DNA of 64,000 bases from Symbiodinium natans (GCA_905221605.1 CAJNDS010000546.1:318501-382500), one strand, 5' to 3'. Positions 38,235 to 48,141 are shown, counted from the stretch's first letter. Translations and numbers: made by a program. Notes: generated from the sequence alone by a model not told the origin.

Positions 38235-38860
38235 TTAAGAGCCTCCGGCTCAAGCCGCCGACCCCGCATGACCCCGCCAGAGCATAGTTGAAGGTCTAAA
38301 CCCGCTCGTCGGCTCAAAGGATGCTTTCCTCATCGCATGGTTCGAAGAGCATCGCAGCCTGCTCGGCAGAATCCCAAAAGTTGTGAAACGCTCGCGCCTC
38401 TGTGAAACGTGCGGGGGGGGGGGTAGGGGGTAGCACCAGGAATCAAACAGTTTAGGAGCTGAAGCAGCTTGGGGGCAATTTGTTGAACAAAGAAAAGGCC
38501 AGACCCAGCACCCTTTTTTGGGTGGGGGGGGGGTAACAGGTGTGGGTGGCCCTCTTTGATGCCTGATTACGATCCTTGAAGTGTGGGGGGAAAGGTAGGG
38601 GGGGGGTAGGGGGGGGAGGGGGGGTAGGGGGTGTGGGGGGGGGGGTTTGGGGGTAGGGCCCTGCGCGCGGGTTTGCCAAAAAAAGCCCCCTATGCGTGCG
38701 AAACCGCCTATGGTCCATGATTTTACGCGGTGTGGGTGGCCTGGCCCTCCACAAAAAAGCTGCCGGGGTACCCCCCCTCCCCGCCCCCCCCGCCCCCCAC
38801 GTTTTGGGGAGGTTTTCACCTCCAGAAACCTATCCAACACGCCGCCAAGGTCGGCGGACC
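38235..38860 (-). mobile_element. Dispersed 600-bp element, copy A
   Basis: TTTAAGAGCCTCCGGCTCAA...CACGCCGCCAAGGTCGGCGGACC; second copy at 58730. A minus-strand frame of 196 codons has blocks ILPSRLRCSSNHAMRKASFE and PHTSRIVIRHQR shared with copy B, but an indel shifts the frame between blocks, so coding is doubtful. Long G-runs inside. Confidence 0.7.
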
Positions 38861-39462
38861 CTAAACCCTAAACCCAAACCCTAAACCCTAAACCCTAAAC
38901 CCTAAAACCCTAAGCCCTAAGCCCTAAACCCTAAACCCTAAATTTAGAGAGCTGGTGGGTCGGGCTTGGGGTTTGGGATGTCTGGATTCAGGGTTCAATT
39001 TGTCCATCTGGGATCATTAGGGTGTAGGGTTGGGGTTTAGGGCTTAGGGCTTAGGGTTTAGGGTTTAGGGTTTAGGATTTAGGGTGTAGGGTGTAGGGTG
39101 TAGGGTGTAGGGTTTAGGAGGTATGGGGTTTCGGGCTCATAAAGGGTCCTAAAACCTAAACCCCAAACCCTTAACCCCAAAAACCCTACCCTAAGCCCTA
39201 AGCCCACAGGGCTTGGGGTTTGGGAGTGGCGCCCTCAAAAGTGTTTAGGGTTCAGTTTTCAGGGTTTAGGGCCTAAACCCTAAAAGCCTCGACGGGGCTC
39301 TGTACAGCCTTATAAGCCCTTAATCGTAAATTTTCGTGGAGGACTGGGTGCATTCAGAGTTCCGGGGTTTAGGGTTGAATTCGGCTTGAAGCTGCAAAGC
39401 TCCCCTAAGCCCCATCTAAGTTTCTAGACCCTCCAACCCTCAAGGGTTCAGGGGCACTTTAA

Positions 39463-39550
39463 ACCCTAAACCCTAAACCCTAAACCCTAAACCCTAAACC
39501 CTAAACCCTAAACCCTAAACCCTAAACCCTAAACCCTAAACCCTAAACCC
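39463..39550 (+). repeat. CCCTAAA array, 12 units
   Basis: Precedes the candidate exon at 39562. Confidence 0.95.
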
Positions 39551-39561
39551 TGACTGGAAAG

Positions 39562-39728
39562 GAGTCGAAATCCGAGCAAGCCTCCTTCTTGCCCCGCACG
39601 CTCAGAAGTGGTTCGTTCAGCCACATGGAACACGGGGAGCCTGCATAGGGTTTTGGCCTTGAAGCGTTTCCAACTGTCGCGCCTGCAATTCCAGCAGTTT
39701 GGGGACTGTCATGAGGCAAGCTGACGAG
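39562..39728 (+). CDS. Candidate exon(s), frame uncertain
   Basis: GACTGGAAAG acceptor; one frame stays open to TGA at 39722 (RSRNPSKPPSCPARSEVVRS ... LALKRFQLSRLQFQQFGDCH); another reads ESKSEQASFLPRTLRSGSFS to a TAG; donor-like GTAGGAC at 39729. Probably coding, frame unresolved. Confidence 0.45.
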
Positions 39729-39864
39729 GTAGGACATTGGGATATTTGCTATTGACGCTTCCGGGGTTTTAACAACATCTTTCAGAGGGTTTTAAGTGCC
39801 AACCTAGAAGAGCTACAGTTGCAGGTAGGGTACCCTAAATATACTTTAAGGGATTATACATCCC

Positions 39865-39865
39865 C

Positions 39866-39902
<37 letters not shown>

Positions 39903-39960
39903 CCCTTTATCGGATTATATTCACCCCCCCTCTATATATACCACTTCAGGGATTAGTATA
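39865..39960. repeat. (TA)n microsatellite with inverted flanks
   Basis: GGGATTATACATCCCCCTAA and ATTATATTCACCCCCCC surround 30 bp of TA. Confidence 0.7.
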
Positions 39961-40018
39961 TCCCCCGTCCCGCCAAAGTCCTGAAAGCGCGCTTCCCGCC
40001 CGAGCATTTTGAATGCAG

Positions 40019-40066
40019 AGGCTTCAATAGTGAGCCTGCATGCGCTGCGACTCGACAGGCCCCTCC
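40019..40066 (+). CDS. Candidate exon
   Basis: TTGAATGCAG / ASIVSLHALRLDRPL / GTGAAGTC. Confidence 0.55.
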
Positions 40067-40121
40067 GTGAAGTCTAGGGTTTAGGGTTTGGGGTTTAGGG
40101 TTTAGGGTTTAGGGTTTAGGG

Positions 40122-40248
40122 TATTCAAGGATCAGGTGACTTAGTAAGTGGGGTTACAAGTCAGGTGACTATACTTATAAAATCACTTATAAGCCCAATT
40201 AAGCTACTTATAAACCCTACAAAGTGCCCCGTACCCGCAAGTAGGGCT
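40122..40248. mobile_element. F2 element
   Basis: CAAGGATCAGGTGACTTAGTAAG...AAAGTGCCCCGTACCCGCAAGTAG. Confidence 0.6.
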
Positions 40249-40385
40249 TGAGGTTTAGGGTTTTGGAGTTTTGGGTTTAGGGGGCTTAGGGTTGAGGGTT
40301 TCGGGGTTTAGGGTTTCGCGGGGTTTAGGGGTTTCGGGGTTTGGGGTTTAGGGTTTCCGAAAATAGTTTTTGAAGGGAGGTGCCT

Positions 40386-40416
<31 letters not shown>

Positions 40417-40693
40417 CGATACAGTTGGGGTACCCTATGTTGGGGAAGACCCATATCTATTCCTACGTTGTTTAGGAGGGGGGGGTTTGGGGTTTAGGGT
40501 TTAGGGTTTAGGGTTTAGGGCATTGGTCTGCTTATGTCTAGTCGTGACTTAGTGGTTCGAAGTACCGGTTCTCCAAGAAGCCACCCTAAGCCCTGAAACC
40601 CTAAACCCTAAACCCTAAACCCTAAGCCCTGAAACCCTAAACCCTAAACCCTAAACCCTAAACCCTAAACCCTAAACCCTAAACCCTACTCCC

Positions 40694-40856
40694 TAGACCC
40701 TGAAGCCTTAACCTCATGAATCACCAGGTATGAGGGCTACTCAAAGGGGGCAAAACGTCGGCAAACTGTGCACCCTGAATACCTAGACCCGGAAGCCTTA
40801 ACCTCAAAAATCACCAAAGATGAGGGGTACTTAAAGGAGGCAAAAAGTCGGCAAGG
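40694..40856 (+). repeat. Two-copy tandem repeat, about 92 bp
   Basis: CCTAGACCCTGAAGCCTTAA and CCTAGACCCGGAAGCCTTAA head two copies ending GTCGGCAA. Confidence 0.75.
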
Positions 40857-40948
40857 GTTGAGGGTTTAGGGTCAGGGTTTGGGGTTTAGGAGGGTTCATG
40901 GTTTAGGGTGTAGCGACTGGGGCACCCCGCCACGAGTCTCTTGCAGTA

Positions 40949-41057
40949 CCCTAAGGGTCCATGTACCGAATTATGGAATACTTGGGCCTTAAAGTACTTC
41001 CTATATAAGGACTTTTGGGTCTAAGTATATAATAATAAGGTAAATGGACCCTTAGGG
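40949..41057. mobile_element. F1 element, complete
   Basis: CCCTAAGGGTCCATGTACCG...AGGTAAATGGACCCTTAGGGG. Confidence 0.75.
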
Positions 41058-41090
41058 GTATAAAGCCCCAATGATTTTCAATTCAACCAG

Positions 41091-41139
41091 CTTCGCTTCT
41101 GTGGCTGGCAGAAGCATCTTCGCAAGAAGGGCAGTCCAG
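41091..41139 (+). CDS. Candidate exon
   Basis: AATTCAACCAG / LRFCGWQKHLRKKGSP / GC donor GCTAAAGG. Confidence 0.45.
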
Positions 41140-41368
41140 GCTAAAGGTCAGGACTATGGTTTAGGGTTGAGGGTCTAGGGTTGAGGGTTCAGGGTTTAGG
41201 GTTTAGGGTTATAGATCTCTTAAGCACACAGAGTAAGTATGCCCTTATGCCCTGTTTTTTTAGGCTTTGGTTCCCTTAAGATCTCAACCAAAAAGGGCAC
41301 CCCTTTTATTCCTAGGTTACATTTGGGTCTAGTCCCTTAGGGTTGATGTGTCGCTTTGGTTTCCCTGA

Positions 41369-41507
41369 ATCTAGTCCCTGAATATGGTCCCTAGCCTCCC
41401 TTACAGGGTTCTGGAGTCGACGCCCTTGTGTTGTGTAGGGTATATGCGGGGTATATCAGGGGTTTTTCATGGAAGGGCCTGTATTAAGGGACCATGAAAC
41501 TCGCCTT
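41369..41507. mobile_element. F6 element
   Basis: CTAGTCCCTGAATATGGTCC...GTATTAAGGGACCATGAAACT. Confidence 0.6.
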
Positions 41508-41641
41508 TGACTAAAACCCAAAACCGAGTGCTTGTTTGAACAATACGCCTAAACCCTAAACCCTAAACCCTAAACCCTAAACCCTAAACCCTAAACCCTA
41601 AACCCTAAACCCTAAACCCTAAACCTAAACCCTAAAGCCAG

Positions 41642-41698
41642 GAGAGCCAAAAGCTCCCGAAGTCCTGGTAGCTCATGTTCGGGACGATCAGTCCTTTT
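41642..41698 (+). CDS. Candidate exon
   Basis: CTAAAGCCAG acceptor at the end of a CCCTAAA array; EPKAPEVLVAHVRDDQSF; donor GTTAAGTC. Confidence 0.55.
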
Positions 41699-41768
41699 GT
41701 TAAGTCATGGAGATTATTTGTTGGTATACCCGTAAACCCTAAACCCTGAACCCTGAACCCTGAACCCT

Positions 41769-41807
41769 AGACCCTAACCCCTCCCCCCCCCCCCCCCCCC
41801 CCCCCCC

Positions 41808-41843
<36 letters not shown>
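41769..41843. repeat. poly-C / poly-G mirror tract
   Basis: About 28 C followed directly by about 33 G: a perfect inverted homopolymer pair that would fold as a hairpin or stall a polymerase. Confidence 0.85.
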
Positions 41844-41844
<1 letters not shown>

Positions 41845-42164
41845 AATGTTGGAACCTTTGTTGTTTGCACATATTTATTGTGTGTGTGTGTATGCCGCTA
41901 TTTGGCATTCGCATCTGCTAAGCTTGTATTCATACACTCTTGGTTTCGAAGCTTGGCCCAATCAAGCGTCGAAGTCTGCGGTACATCCACAAAGTACCAA
42001 CGATCACATGTTGAAATTTGATCATATCAAACAAGCATCTTCTAAAGCGTGAGAACACGTGACAGGCTGCTTGTTTAAACCCTAAACCCTAAACCCTAAA
42101 CCCTAAACCCTAAACCCTAAACCCTAAACCCTAAACCCTAAACCCTAAACCCTAAACCCTACAG

Positions 42165-42210
42165 CAACAACTCAGCACACCAACGAACACACACCTTGCT
42201 TAAAGAACGG
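42165..42210 (+). CDS. Candidate exon
   Basis: CCCTACAG acceptor; NNSAHQRTHTLLKER; donor GTTCATGAG. Confidence 0.5.
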
Positions 42211-42293
42211 GTTCATGAGCCTGGTTTCTAGCAAAACCAGACCTTCTTCACAAATGGGTAGTTCTCTAAATCAGGCTTCCTCTTTGGGAACCC

Positions 42294-42450
42294 TTGATAA
42301 AGGGTGCCGCCTTCCAACGGGTACCCCAAAATGACCCTAATTTAGGAAACTACCCAAATTCTCAACAGGGTACCCATTTTGGGGGTCCGGGGATTCTAGT
42401 CTATTTGACGTGTAAAAGGGGTACTCCCATTTTGGGAGATACCTATGTTT
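42294..42450. mobile_element. F5 element, possibly two nested copies
   Basis: GGGTACCCCAAAATGACC...CAACAGGGTACCCATTTTGGGG...GGGTACTCCCATTTTGGGA. Confidence 0.5.
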
Positions 42451-42553
42451 CTTTTCTATGCATTAAGCACAAACAAGAGTTCAGGGTTGAGGGTTTAGGG
42501 TCTAAGGGTTTAGGGTTAAAGTAAAGAGTTTGAACTCCGAGAAGGTTCTGCAG

Positions 42554-42602
42554 TCAAAGCCCTGACTCCTGGACACACCACCGAGCTGGTAGATCGATGC
42601 AT
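42554..42602 (+). CDS. Candidate exon
   Basis: GGTTCTGCAG / KALTPGHTTELVDRC / GTGCCCAA. Confidence 0.55.
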
Positions 42603-43044
42603 GTGCCCAAATTAGGGTCCCGTTCTTGGTGAATAGGGTTTAGGGTTTAGGGTTTTAGGGTTCAGGTTCTAGGGTTTAGGGTGTAGGGTTTAGGGTTTAG
42701 GGTTTAGGGTTTAGGCTTAGGGTTTAGGGTACTTGGTCCCTACCGAATGCGGTTGGGTTTCGGTTTTTGGATGGCCCGTGTTTTTCCTCACTGCAACCTT
42801 GAGTCCTTGATTGTTTATGGGCAGTGGGTTTTTGAATAAGGTAGCTACAAGTCGGGTTTTTCGCCAAGTAGGGTTTTGGGTTTGGGTCTAGGTAGGGTCT
42901 AGGCAAATGTTGCGTTCAGGACAGTAGAAGGGACCCTGATTTGGAGAAATGACCTGTTTCTCCTTCGCGCATCTGCGCTTTTCAACCGTCCTGAGCACGA
43001 AAGCTGCGGATATCACCTTAGCAGGTTTCAGCACATGGGTATTT

Positions 43045-43130
43045 CTCTTTGTAGAATAGAATCCCCTTAAAGGCCCCCCCTCCCCCCCCAAAAAAAAAAG
43101 CAAAGTACCCCTATTTTCGGAAGCTCCCAC
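43045..43130. mobile_element. F5 element
   Basis: TAGAATAGAATCCCCTTAAA...GTACCCCTATTTTCGGAAGC. Confidence 0.5.
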
Positions 43131-43172
43131 ATGGGCTCCGAGACCTTGAACCCTAAACCCTACACCTTGGAG

Positions 43173-43267
43173 AACTCGAGTCAGCAAGACGCCCCAGCAG
43201 GCTCCAGGAACGCTGGAATGCAAACGAGGAGTCCATTTTTGGCAGCCCCTTCCCAACGCAATACTAG
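43173..43267 (+). CDS. Candidate terminal exon with stop
   Basis: ACACCTTGGAG acceptor; LESARRPSRLQERWNANEES then IFGSPFPTQY and TAG at 43265. No heptamers follow for 530 bp, so this may be a gene 3' end. Confidence 0.6.
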
Positions 43268-43490
43268 TATTCATGGCAGCAATATGGGTGTGTGATTGTC
43301 GCATTACCGGCAATACGATACTCGAAATCAACAAAGGAGTAAGAATTGTAAGAGTCTGTAATCATCGGAGTATGAGAAATGTTATTTTGTTATTGACAGC
43401 AGTATTATAGCAAGAGTAATGAGGGAAAAGCGCCCTATGACAGCATGTAACAAATCATTCACAGTAGGCATCGTCAGTTGCGCTATGACT
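43268..43490. other. Possible 3' UTR / intergenic AT-rich sequence
   Basis: Lower GC and heptamer-free; no second gene seen. Confidence 0.4.
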
Positions 43491-43494
43491 TGGG

Positions 43495-43680
43495 TTATGA
43501 GTCTCTTAACTACAGCTTGTCTGCATACTGTCCAAGGAGGGGCCCCCTAGTTATAAGTAGACTTATAAGAGCCCTAATTGGGTTATAAAGATCCTAAACT
43601 AGGTTATAAGTCCTTTAACTACAGTTAGTATAGTAAAGAAGGGCCCTCCTTGTAGGTAGTCAGCCACAGGAATTCAGACG
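43495..43680. mobile_element. Palindromic element F10
   Basis: CTTAACTACAGCTTGTCTGC, CAAGGAGGGGCCC ... GGGCCCTCCTTG form inverted arms around CTAATTGGGTTATAA repeats. Confidence 0.55.
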
Positions 43681-43881
43681 GAGCAAGTAGCTAGTCACCA
43701 AAAGACGAGGATCCGAAGTAGGGTTTAGGCTCCCTTACAAGCCCCTTTGAACCAAAAAGGACACCCTCTTTGCTCCTAGGTTGCTCTGGGTCTAGGACCC
43801 TAAACCCTAAACCCTAAACCCTAAACCCTAAACCCTAAACCCTAAACCCTAAACCCTAAACCCTAAACCCTAATCACCAAG

Positions 43882-43942
43882 GAAGAGGCATCTCATGCTT
43901 CGGAACGCCCCCAAAGCCCCCAAAACATCCTTCCCCTTGGCA
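43882..43942 (+). CDS. Candidate exon
   Basis: AATCACCAAG acceptor; EEASHASERPQSPQNILPLG; donor GTATGC. The frame stays open (SMLVQGAGA) to the next array. Confidence 0.6.
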
Positions 43943-44140
43943 GTATGCTAGTGCAAGGCGCTGGCGCCTAAACCCTAAACCCTAAACCCTAAACCCTAAA
44001 CCCTAAACCCTAAACCCTAAACCCTAAACCCTAAACCCTAGACCCTAGACCCTAGACCCTAAACCCTAGACCCTAAACCCTAAACCCCAAGCGCTGTCCA
44101 TCGGCTGATTTTGGGCTTTTGGGTGTTCAGGGGTGCTCAG

Positions 44141-44186
44141 GCCCTTTCTGCCGCGAACAGCGGATCCCGTTTTTGCACGGCCGCAT
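44141..44186 (+). CDS. Candidate exon
   Basis: GGGTGCTCAG / PFLPRTADPVFARPH / GTCTGTTTAG. Confidence 0.45.
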
Positions 44187-44543
44187 GTCTGTTTAGGGGG
44201 GCGGGGGGGGGTTCGGGGTGTACTATAGGGGTCGGAGCACTTTCTAATAATACACCCTATGGTCACTGAGTCACGAACTGTATAAATCAAAAGTTTACAA
44301 TATACAATCACCCCCCAAAAACCCTATTCTAATGATTCAGGCCCCTGCATTGGGCGTTTGTTGTTTTGATTCGAGCCCCTAAAGGTTTCCTTTTCCCAGG
44401 GGATGCTCAATAACACTCGGGCGCCTGGAAAACCCTAAGCCCCAAACCCTAGACCAGGGGGGATAGGGGAGCTTAAAAGTAAACCCGACAAAGCCGCCAA
44501 AGGGCACACCCTCTCATTCCTTGGTTACTGGGCAACCTGGTAT

Positions 44544-44703
44544 CTAGGATCCCGTACCTAAATGGGGAATACTTGGCCCTAAACCCTAAACCCTAAACCC
44601 TAAACCCTAAACCCTCAACCCCTAAACCCTAAACCCTAAACCCTGGGCCTTAAAGTACAGGGACGTTTGGGCCCAAGAATATCTTCATCTACATGGACCC
44701 CTC
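44544..44703. mobile_element. F1 element split by a CCCTAAA block
   Basis: GTACCTAAATGGGGAATACTTGG, then about 65 bp of CCCTAAA units (44577-44643), then GGGCCTTAAAGTACAGGGAC...TACATGGACCCC. The two halves align to one intact element. Confidence 0.7.
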
Positions 44704-44718
44704 TGAAATTAGCTCCAG

Positions 44719-44797
44719 GACCCACCGCCAACATGAAACAAGAGCCACTCTTCTTTTATTTTTCTTCGCCGTTTTTGGGCTGGCTCTGCATTTTTGG
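44719..44797 (+). CDS. Candidate exon with membrane helix
   Basis: TTAGCTCCAG acceptor; HETRATLLLFFFAVFGLALH, strongly hydrophobic; donor GTTTAGG, phase 0. Confidence 0.6.
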
Positions 44798-44943
44798 GTT
44801 TAGGGTTTAGGGTTTAGAGTTTAGCGCTCGTTTTTTCAGGGTTTCGAGGGCTTAGGGTTACCGAAGCGCCAATTCCTAGACTACGAGGAGCCTGCCCCCC
44901 CCCCCCCCCCCCCCCCCAAACAGGGGCCCGGTCTTTGGCCCAG

Positions 44944-44997
44944 GCCACGTGCACGAAATCCCGGACAATCAGCCGGAAGCCGGAGAGCGATTAACAT
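44944..44997 (+). CDS. Candidate exon
   Basis: TCTTTGGCCCAG acceptor; HVHEIPDNQPEAGERLT; donor GTAGGGTT. Confidence 0.55.
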
Positions 44998-45126
44998 GTA
45001 GGGTTGAGGGTTTTGGGTTTAAAAAGTTTAGGGTGACCAGATTCTCTAGAGTTTCTTTTGGTAAGTGGCCTTTTCCTTGTTTCATTAAAGGCTCAAGCTT
45101 CCCTTCTAAGATAACCTTCCCCAACA

Positions 45127-45207
45127 AGTTTAGGGTTTAGGGTTTAGGGTTTAGGGTTTAGGGTTTAGGGTTTAGGGTTTAGGGTTTAGGGTTTAGGGTT
45201 TAGGGTG
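45127..45207 (-). repeat. TTTAGGG array, 11 units
   Basis: Perfect units. Confidence 0.95.
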
Positions 45208-45237
45208 TACCCTCATTATGACATGTTTACTGGGCTA

Positions 45238-45330
45238 CTCAGTTTCTCAACCGTGCGAAGAATCCAAGTTTCTCCACGTAATTACCAAGTTTCTCAACCG
45301 TACGAAGCATCCAAGTTTCTCTACGTGACA
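45238..45330 (+). repeat. Imperfect 20-40 bp direct repeats
   Basis: AGTTTCTCAACCGTGCGAAG and AGTTTCTCAACCGTACGAAG, each followed by AATCCAAGTTTCTCCACGT-like sequence. Confidence 0.7.
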
Positions 45331-45337
45331 TGGGCAG

Positions 45338-45367
45338 AAGCGCCAAACTCAAGACACCTGGAGGGGC
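45338..45367 (+). CDS. Small candidate exon
   Basis: ACATGGGCAG / KRQTQDTWRG / GTCGGCG. Confidence 0.35.
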
Positions 45368-45601
45368 GTCGGCGCCCAAAACCTTGAAGGCTGAACCCTG
45401 AACCCTCAACCTAATCCCTAAACCTGAAGCCTTACACCCCTAGAAGTCCTTCCCGAGCTCAAAAGCACTGGAGCTCAAAGCCTAAACCCGAAGTTTTGCA
45501 GCTTCAGGGTTTAGGGTTTAGGGTTTAGGGTTTGGGGCTCAAAGCCTGGGACTTGAACACCATCTGAGCTCCTGCCCGGCGGCACCGGGACGTGCATGCA
45601 G

Positions 45602-45678
45602 ATGAGTACAGTGCAGTATGTCCGGTATATCCTCCCATCATCAGTGGACGCCCATTCTCCCCCTCCCCCAGCCCCTCG
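45602..45678 (+). CDS. Candidate exon, 25 codons
   Basis: GTGCATGCAG acceptor; MSTVQYVRYILPSSVDAHSP then PPPAP; donor GTAAAATAG. Confidence 0.6.
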
Positions 45679-45825
45679 GTAAAATAGGGTTTAGGGTTTA
45701 GGGTTGAGGGTTTAGGGTTTAGGGTGGAGGGTTGAGGGTTGAGGGTTTACTACAACAGTGCTAGCCTAAGCTACACCCTACTGCAAGCCCCCATCTCAAC
45801 CTAGGACCTCTACCTATACAATTTG

Positions 45826-45952
45826 TCATGGCCTTAATATGGTCCCTGACCTCCTTTAAAGGGTCCTGATGCAGGGGCCCCTAACTTGTGCAGGGTTTAT
45901 AAGGGCCATGTAAATGGTACACTTTTAAGGGATCATACTCAGTGACCATATC
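45826..45952. mobile_element. F6 element
   Basis: CATGGCCTTAATATGGTCCC...TTTTAAGGGATCATACTC. Confidence 0.5.
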
Positions 45953-46052
45953 CTAAAATGGTAAACCCTAAACCCGAAACCCTAAACCCTAAACCCGAAA
46001 CCCTAAACCCTAAACCCTAAACCGCTACCTTACGAGGGGGGGGGGGCGGGAG

Positions 46053-46084
46053 GAGCGCACTTCCCCATCTGTCGGAGACTGCGG
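46053..46084 (+). CDS. Small candidate exon
   Basis: GCGGGAG / ERTSPSVGDC / GTCCACATGG. Confidence 0.4.
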
Positions 46085-46250
46085 GTCCACATGGGTGGGT
46101 TTTGGGTTTTTTTTGGGGCTTAGTGTTTTAGGGTATAGGCCATAAACCCTAAACCCTAAACCCTAAACCCTAAACCCTAAACAGTTAGGGTTTAGGGTTT
46201 AGGGCGTTTAGACGGTTCTGGATGATTTTAGTTTCCTTGCACCTACACAG

Positions 46251-46300
46251 GGGCGCACCCTTGGATCTGGGAACTTGGGTGCCTGTCTTAAGGAGAACAG
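46251..46300 (+). CDS. Candidate exon
   Basis: Textbook acceptor TAGTTTCCTTGCACCTACACAG (first 20 counted); GRTLGSGNLGACLKEN; donor GTTCAGGG. Confidence 0.6.
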
Positions 46301-46382
46301 GTTCAGGGTTTAGGGTTTAGGGTTTAGGGTTTAGGGTTTCGGGTTTAGGGTTTAGGGTTCAGGGTTTCGGAGGCTCAAGATA

Positions 46383-46500
46383 CTTACTCTTTGTGATACC
46401 TGTACTTGTAGATCGCCACTCATGAGCCCCGTACGGATACAGTTTGGTTTTGAAGCACCTGATTAGAATGGGATGTTAAGTACCATTGAACCTCCAAGTA
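46383..46500. mobile_element. F3 element, degenerate
   Basis: Right end GTTAAGTACCATTGAACCTCC intact, left end decayed. Confidence 0.4.
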
Positions 46501-46595
46501 GGTCATGTTAGCCTAACCCTAAGCCCTAAACCCCAAACCCTAAACCCTAAACCCTAAACCCTAAACCCTAAACCCTAAACCCTAAACTCTAGGCG

Positions 46596-46857
46596 CTAAG
46601 GATCCATGTACGTCATTCTCTAACACTTGGGTTCGAAGGTCCCCCTTATACTAACAGTCCTTAGTTTAGGGTTTAGGGTTTGGGGCGTGTAATGGGTACT
46701 ATGATCCCTATTAAGGACTGCTAGTGTAAGGGGGAACTTTTCATGGGTACTAGAATCCCGATTAAGGACGGTTAGTATTTTGGGGAACATCCCAAACCAA
46801 AGTCCCTATGTAGGGGGTACTGTTTTTAAGGCCCACGTATTCCATGGACCCTTAGGG
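46596..46857. mobile_element. Three-level nest: F1 containing F7 containing TTTAGGG
   Basis: F1 arms (CTAAGGATCCATGTACGTCA ... ACGTATTCCATGGACCCTTAGGG) are separated by an F7 (CCCCCTTATACTAACAGTCC...ATTAAGGACTGCTAGTGTAAGGGGG) plus a partial second F7 right arm, and the F7 holds GTTTAGGGTTTAGGGTTTGG. Confidence 0.7.
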
Positions 46858-47075
46858 AAGTACCTGGAACCTGCAAGTGCTTCTAAACCCTCAATCCTAG
46901 CCCTAAACCCTAAACCCTAAATCCTGAACCCTAAACCCTAAGCCCGAAACTCTAGTACCTTTACCTGGTCTTTGTTCTGGGTTCCCATTTTTGTAACCAA
47001 CGAAAAAAAGGGGTATCCGTATCATAAGACGGTTACTTGGCTACCAAGTTACCCTAAACCCTGTAACCTGTAGCC

Positions 47076-47197
47076 CTAAACCCTAAACCCTAAACCCTAA
47101 ACCCTAAACCCTAAACCCTAAACCCTAAACCCTAAACCCTAAACCCTAAACCCTAAACCCTAAACCCTAAACCCTAAACCCTAAACCCTAAACCCTA
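47076..47197 (+). repeat. CCCTAAA array, 17 units
   Basis: Perfect units directly upstream of the next exon. Confidence 0.95.
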
Positions 47198-47216
47198 AGC
47201 CAGGGCCAATCTTCAG

Positions 47217-47317
47217 GTCGCCTCGGGGCGCCGCAGGAACCCACGTTGCTCCGACGAGTCGGCGCCCAGGACGGTGCCAAAAGTCTGTTTTTCGTCTTCT
47301 CGCGCAGCCCATGGAGG
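47217..47317 (+). CDS. Candidate exon, 33 codons
   Basis: CCAATCTTCAG acceptor; RLGAPQEPTLLRRVGAQDGA then KSLFFVFSRSPWR with high third-position GC; donor GTTTAGGG, phase 0. Confidence 0.65.
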
Positions 47318-47790
47318 GTTTAGGGTTTAGGGTTTAGGGTTTAGGGTTTAGGGTGTAGGGTTTAGGGGTTAGAGCATATGGGTTAGATTAGTTTAGGGTT
47401 TAGGGTTCAGCATCTGCGGCCTACTTGAAGGGTTCGTGGGACTTACTAGCGGGTGATGCTTCTTCTACAATCCCCTTGACTCACCTAATTTAGGTCGCCT
47501 GAATGAATTCAGCCTAGCTTGTGACCCCAAGTACAGCGACTTTGTGCCTTCAGGGTTTAGGGTTTAGGGTTTAGGGTTTAGGGTTTAGGGGGTGAATAGT
47601 ATAGGGGTCGAAAGAATTATTCATAATTACATTCCCTGAAGGTCCTTTTATAAATTATACTATAATAACCCCCCCCCCCCCCCCCCCCCAACAGCCCGTT
47701 CTATTTGTTACACCCTAAACCCTAAAGCCTAAACCCTAAACGCTAAACCCTAAACCCTAAACCCCAAACCCTAAACCCTAAACCCTACAG

Positions 47791-47876
47791 TAGGGCCCTG
47801 GATTTTCGCTGCTGCGAACACGACGGTCAACTGAATTCGAGAGTTCTCGACTTTGCCGAAGAAGGCCTGCCGAGGA
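47791..47876 (+). CDS. Candidate exon, 28 codons
   Basis: ACCCTACAG acceptor; RALDFRCCEHDGQLNSRVLD then FAEEGLPR; GC donor GCATTTAGGG. Confidence 0.6.
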
Positions 47877-48082
47877 GCATTTAGGGTCTAGGGTTTAGGG
47901 TTTGGGGGTTTAGGGTTTAGGGTTTAGGGTGTACTTAGACGGCTCAAGACTCAAGACTGCTTTTTGATGGGTTCCGGTACGACCCCAACCAAATTGAGGG
48001 AAGAAATCCTAAACCCTAGACCCTAAACCCCAAACCCCAAACCCTAAGCCTAAACCCTAAACCCTAAACCCTAAACCCTCAG

Positions 48083-48141
48083 ATTATATAACTCTACGGC
48101 CAATTCCGCTCCACGGTCTTTCGAGGCCGAGACTCTCTCAG
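48083..48141 (+). CDS. Candidate exon, 19 codons
   Basis: AAACCCTCAG acceptor; LYNSTANSAPRSFEAETLS; donor GTGCACC. Confidence 0.55.

Noticed and set aside
38250-38840. 196-codon (and 255-codon at 58748) minus-strand genes
   Set aside because: Frame shifts between the two element copies and long poly-Pro/Gly runs from homopolymers make a protein unlikely.
41846-42052. 68-codon frame after the poly-G tract
   Set aside because: Begins at the G-run, includes TG repeats, has no splice signals and no recognisable protein character.
42888-43334. 148-codon minus-strand frame
   Set aside because: Overlaps an F5 element, a poly-C run and a better plus-strand exon ending at 43267.
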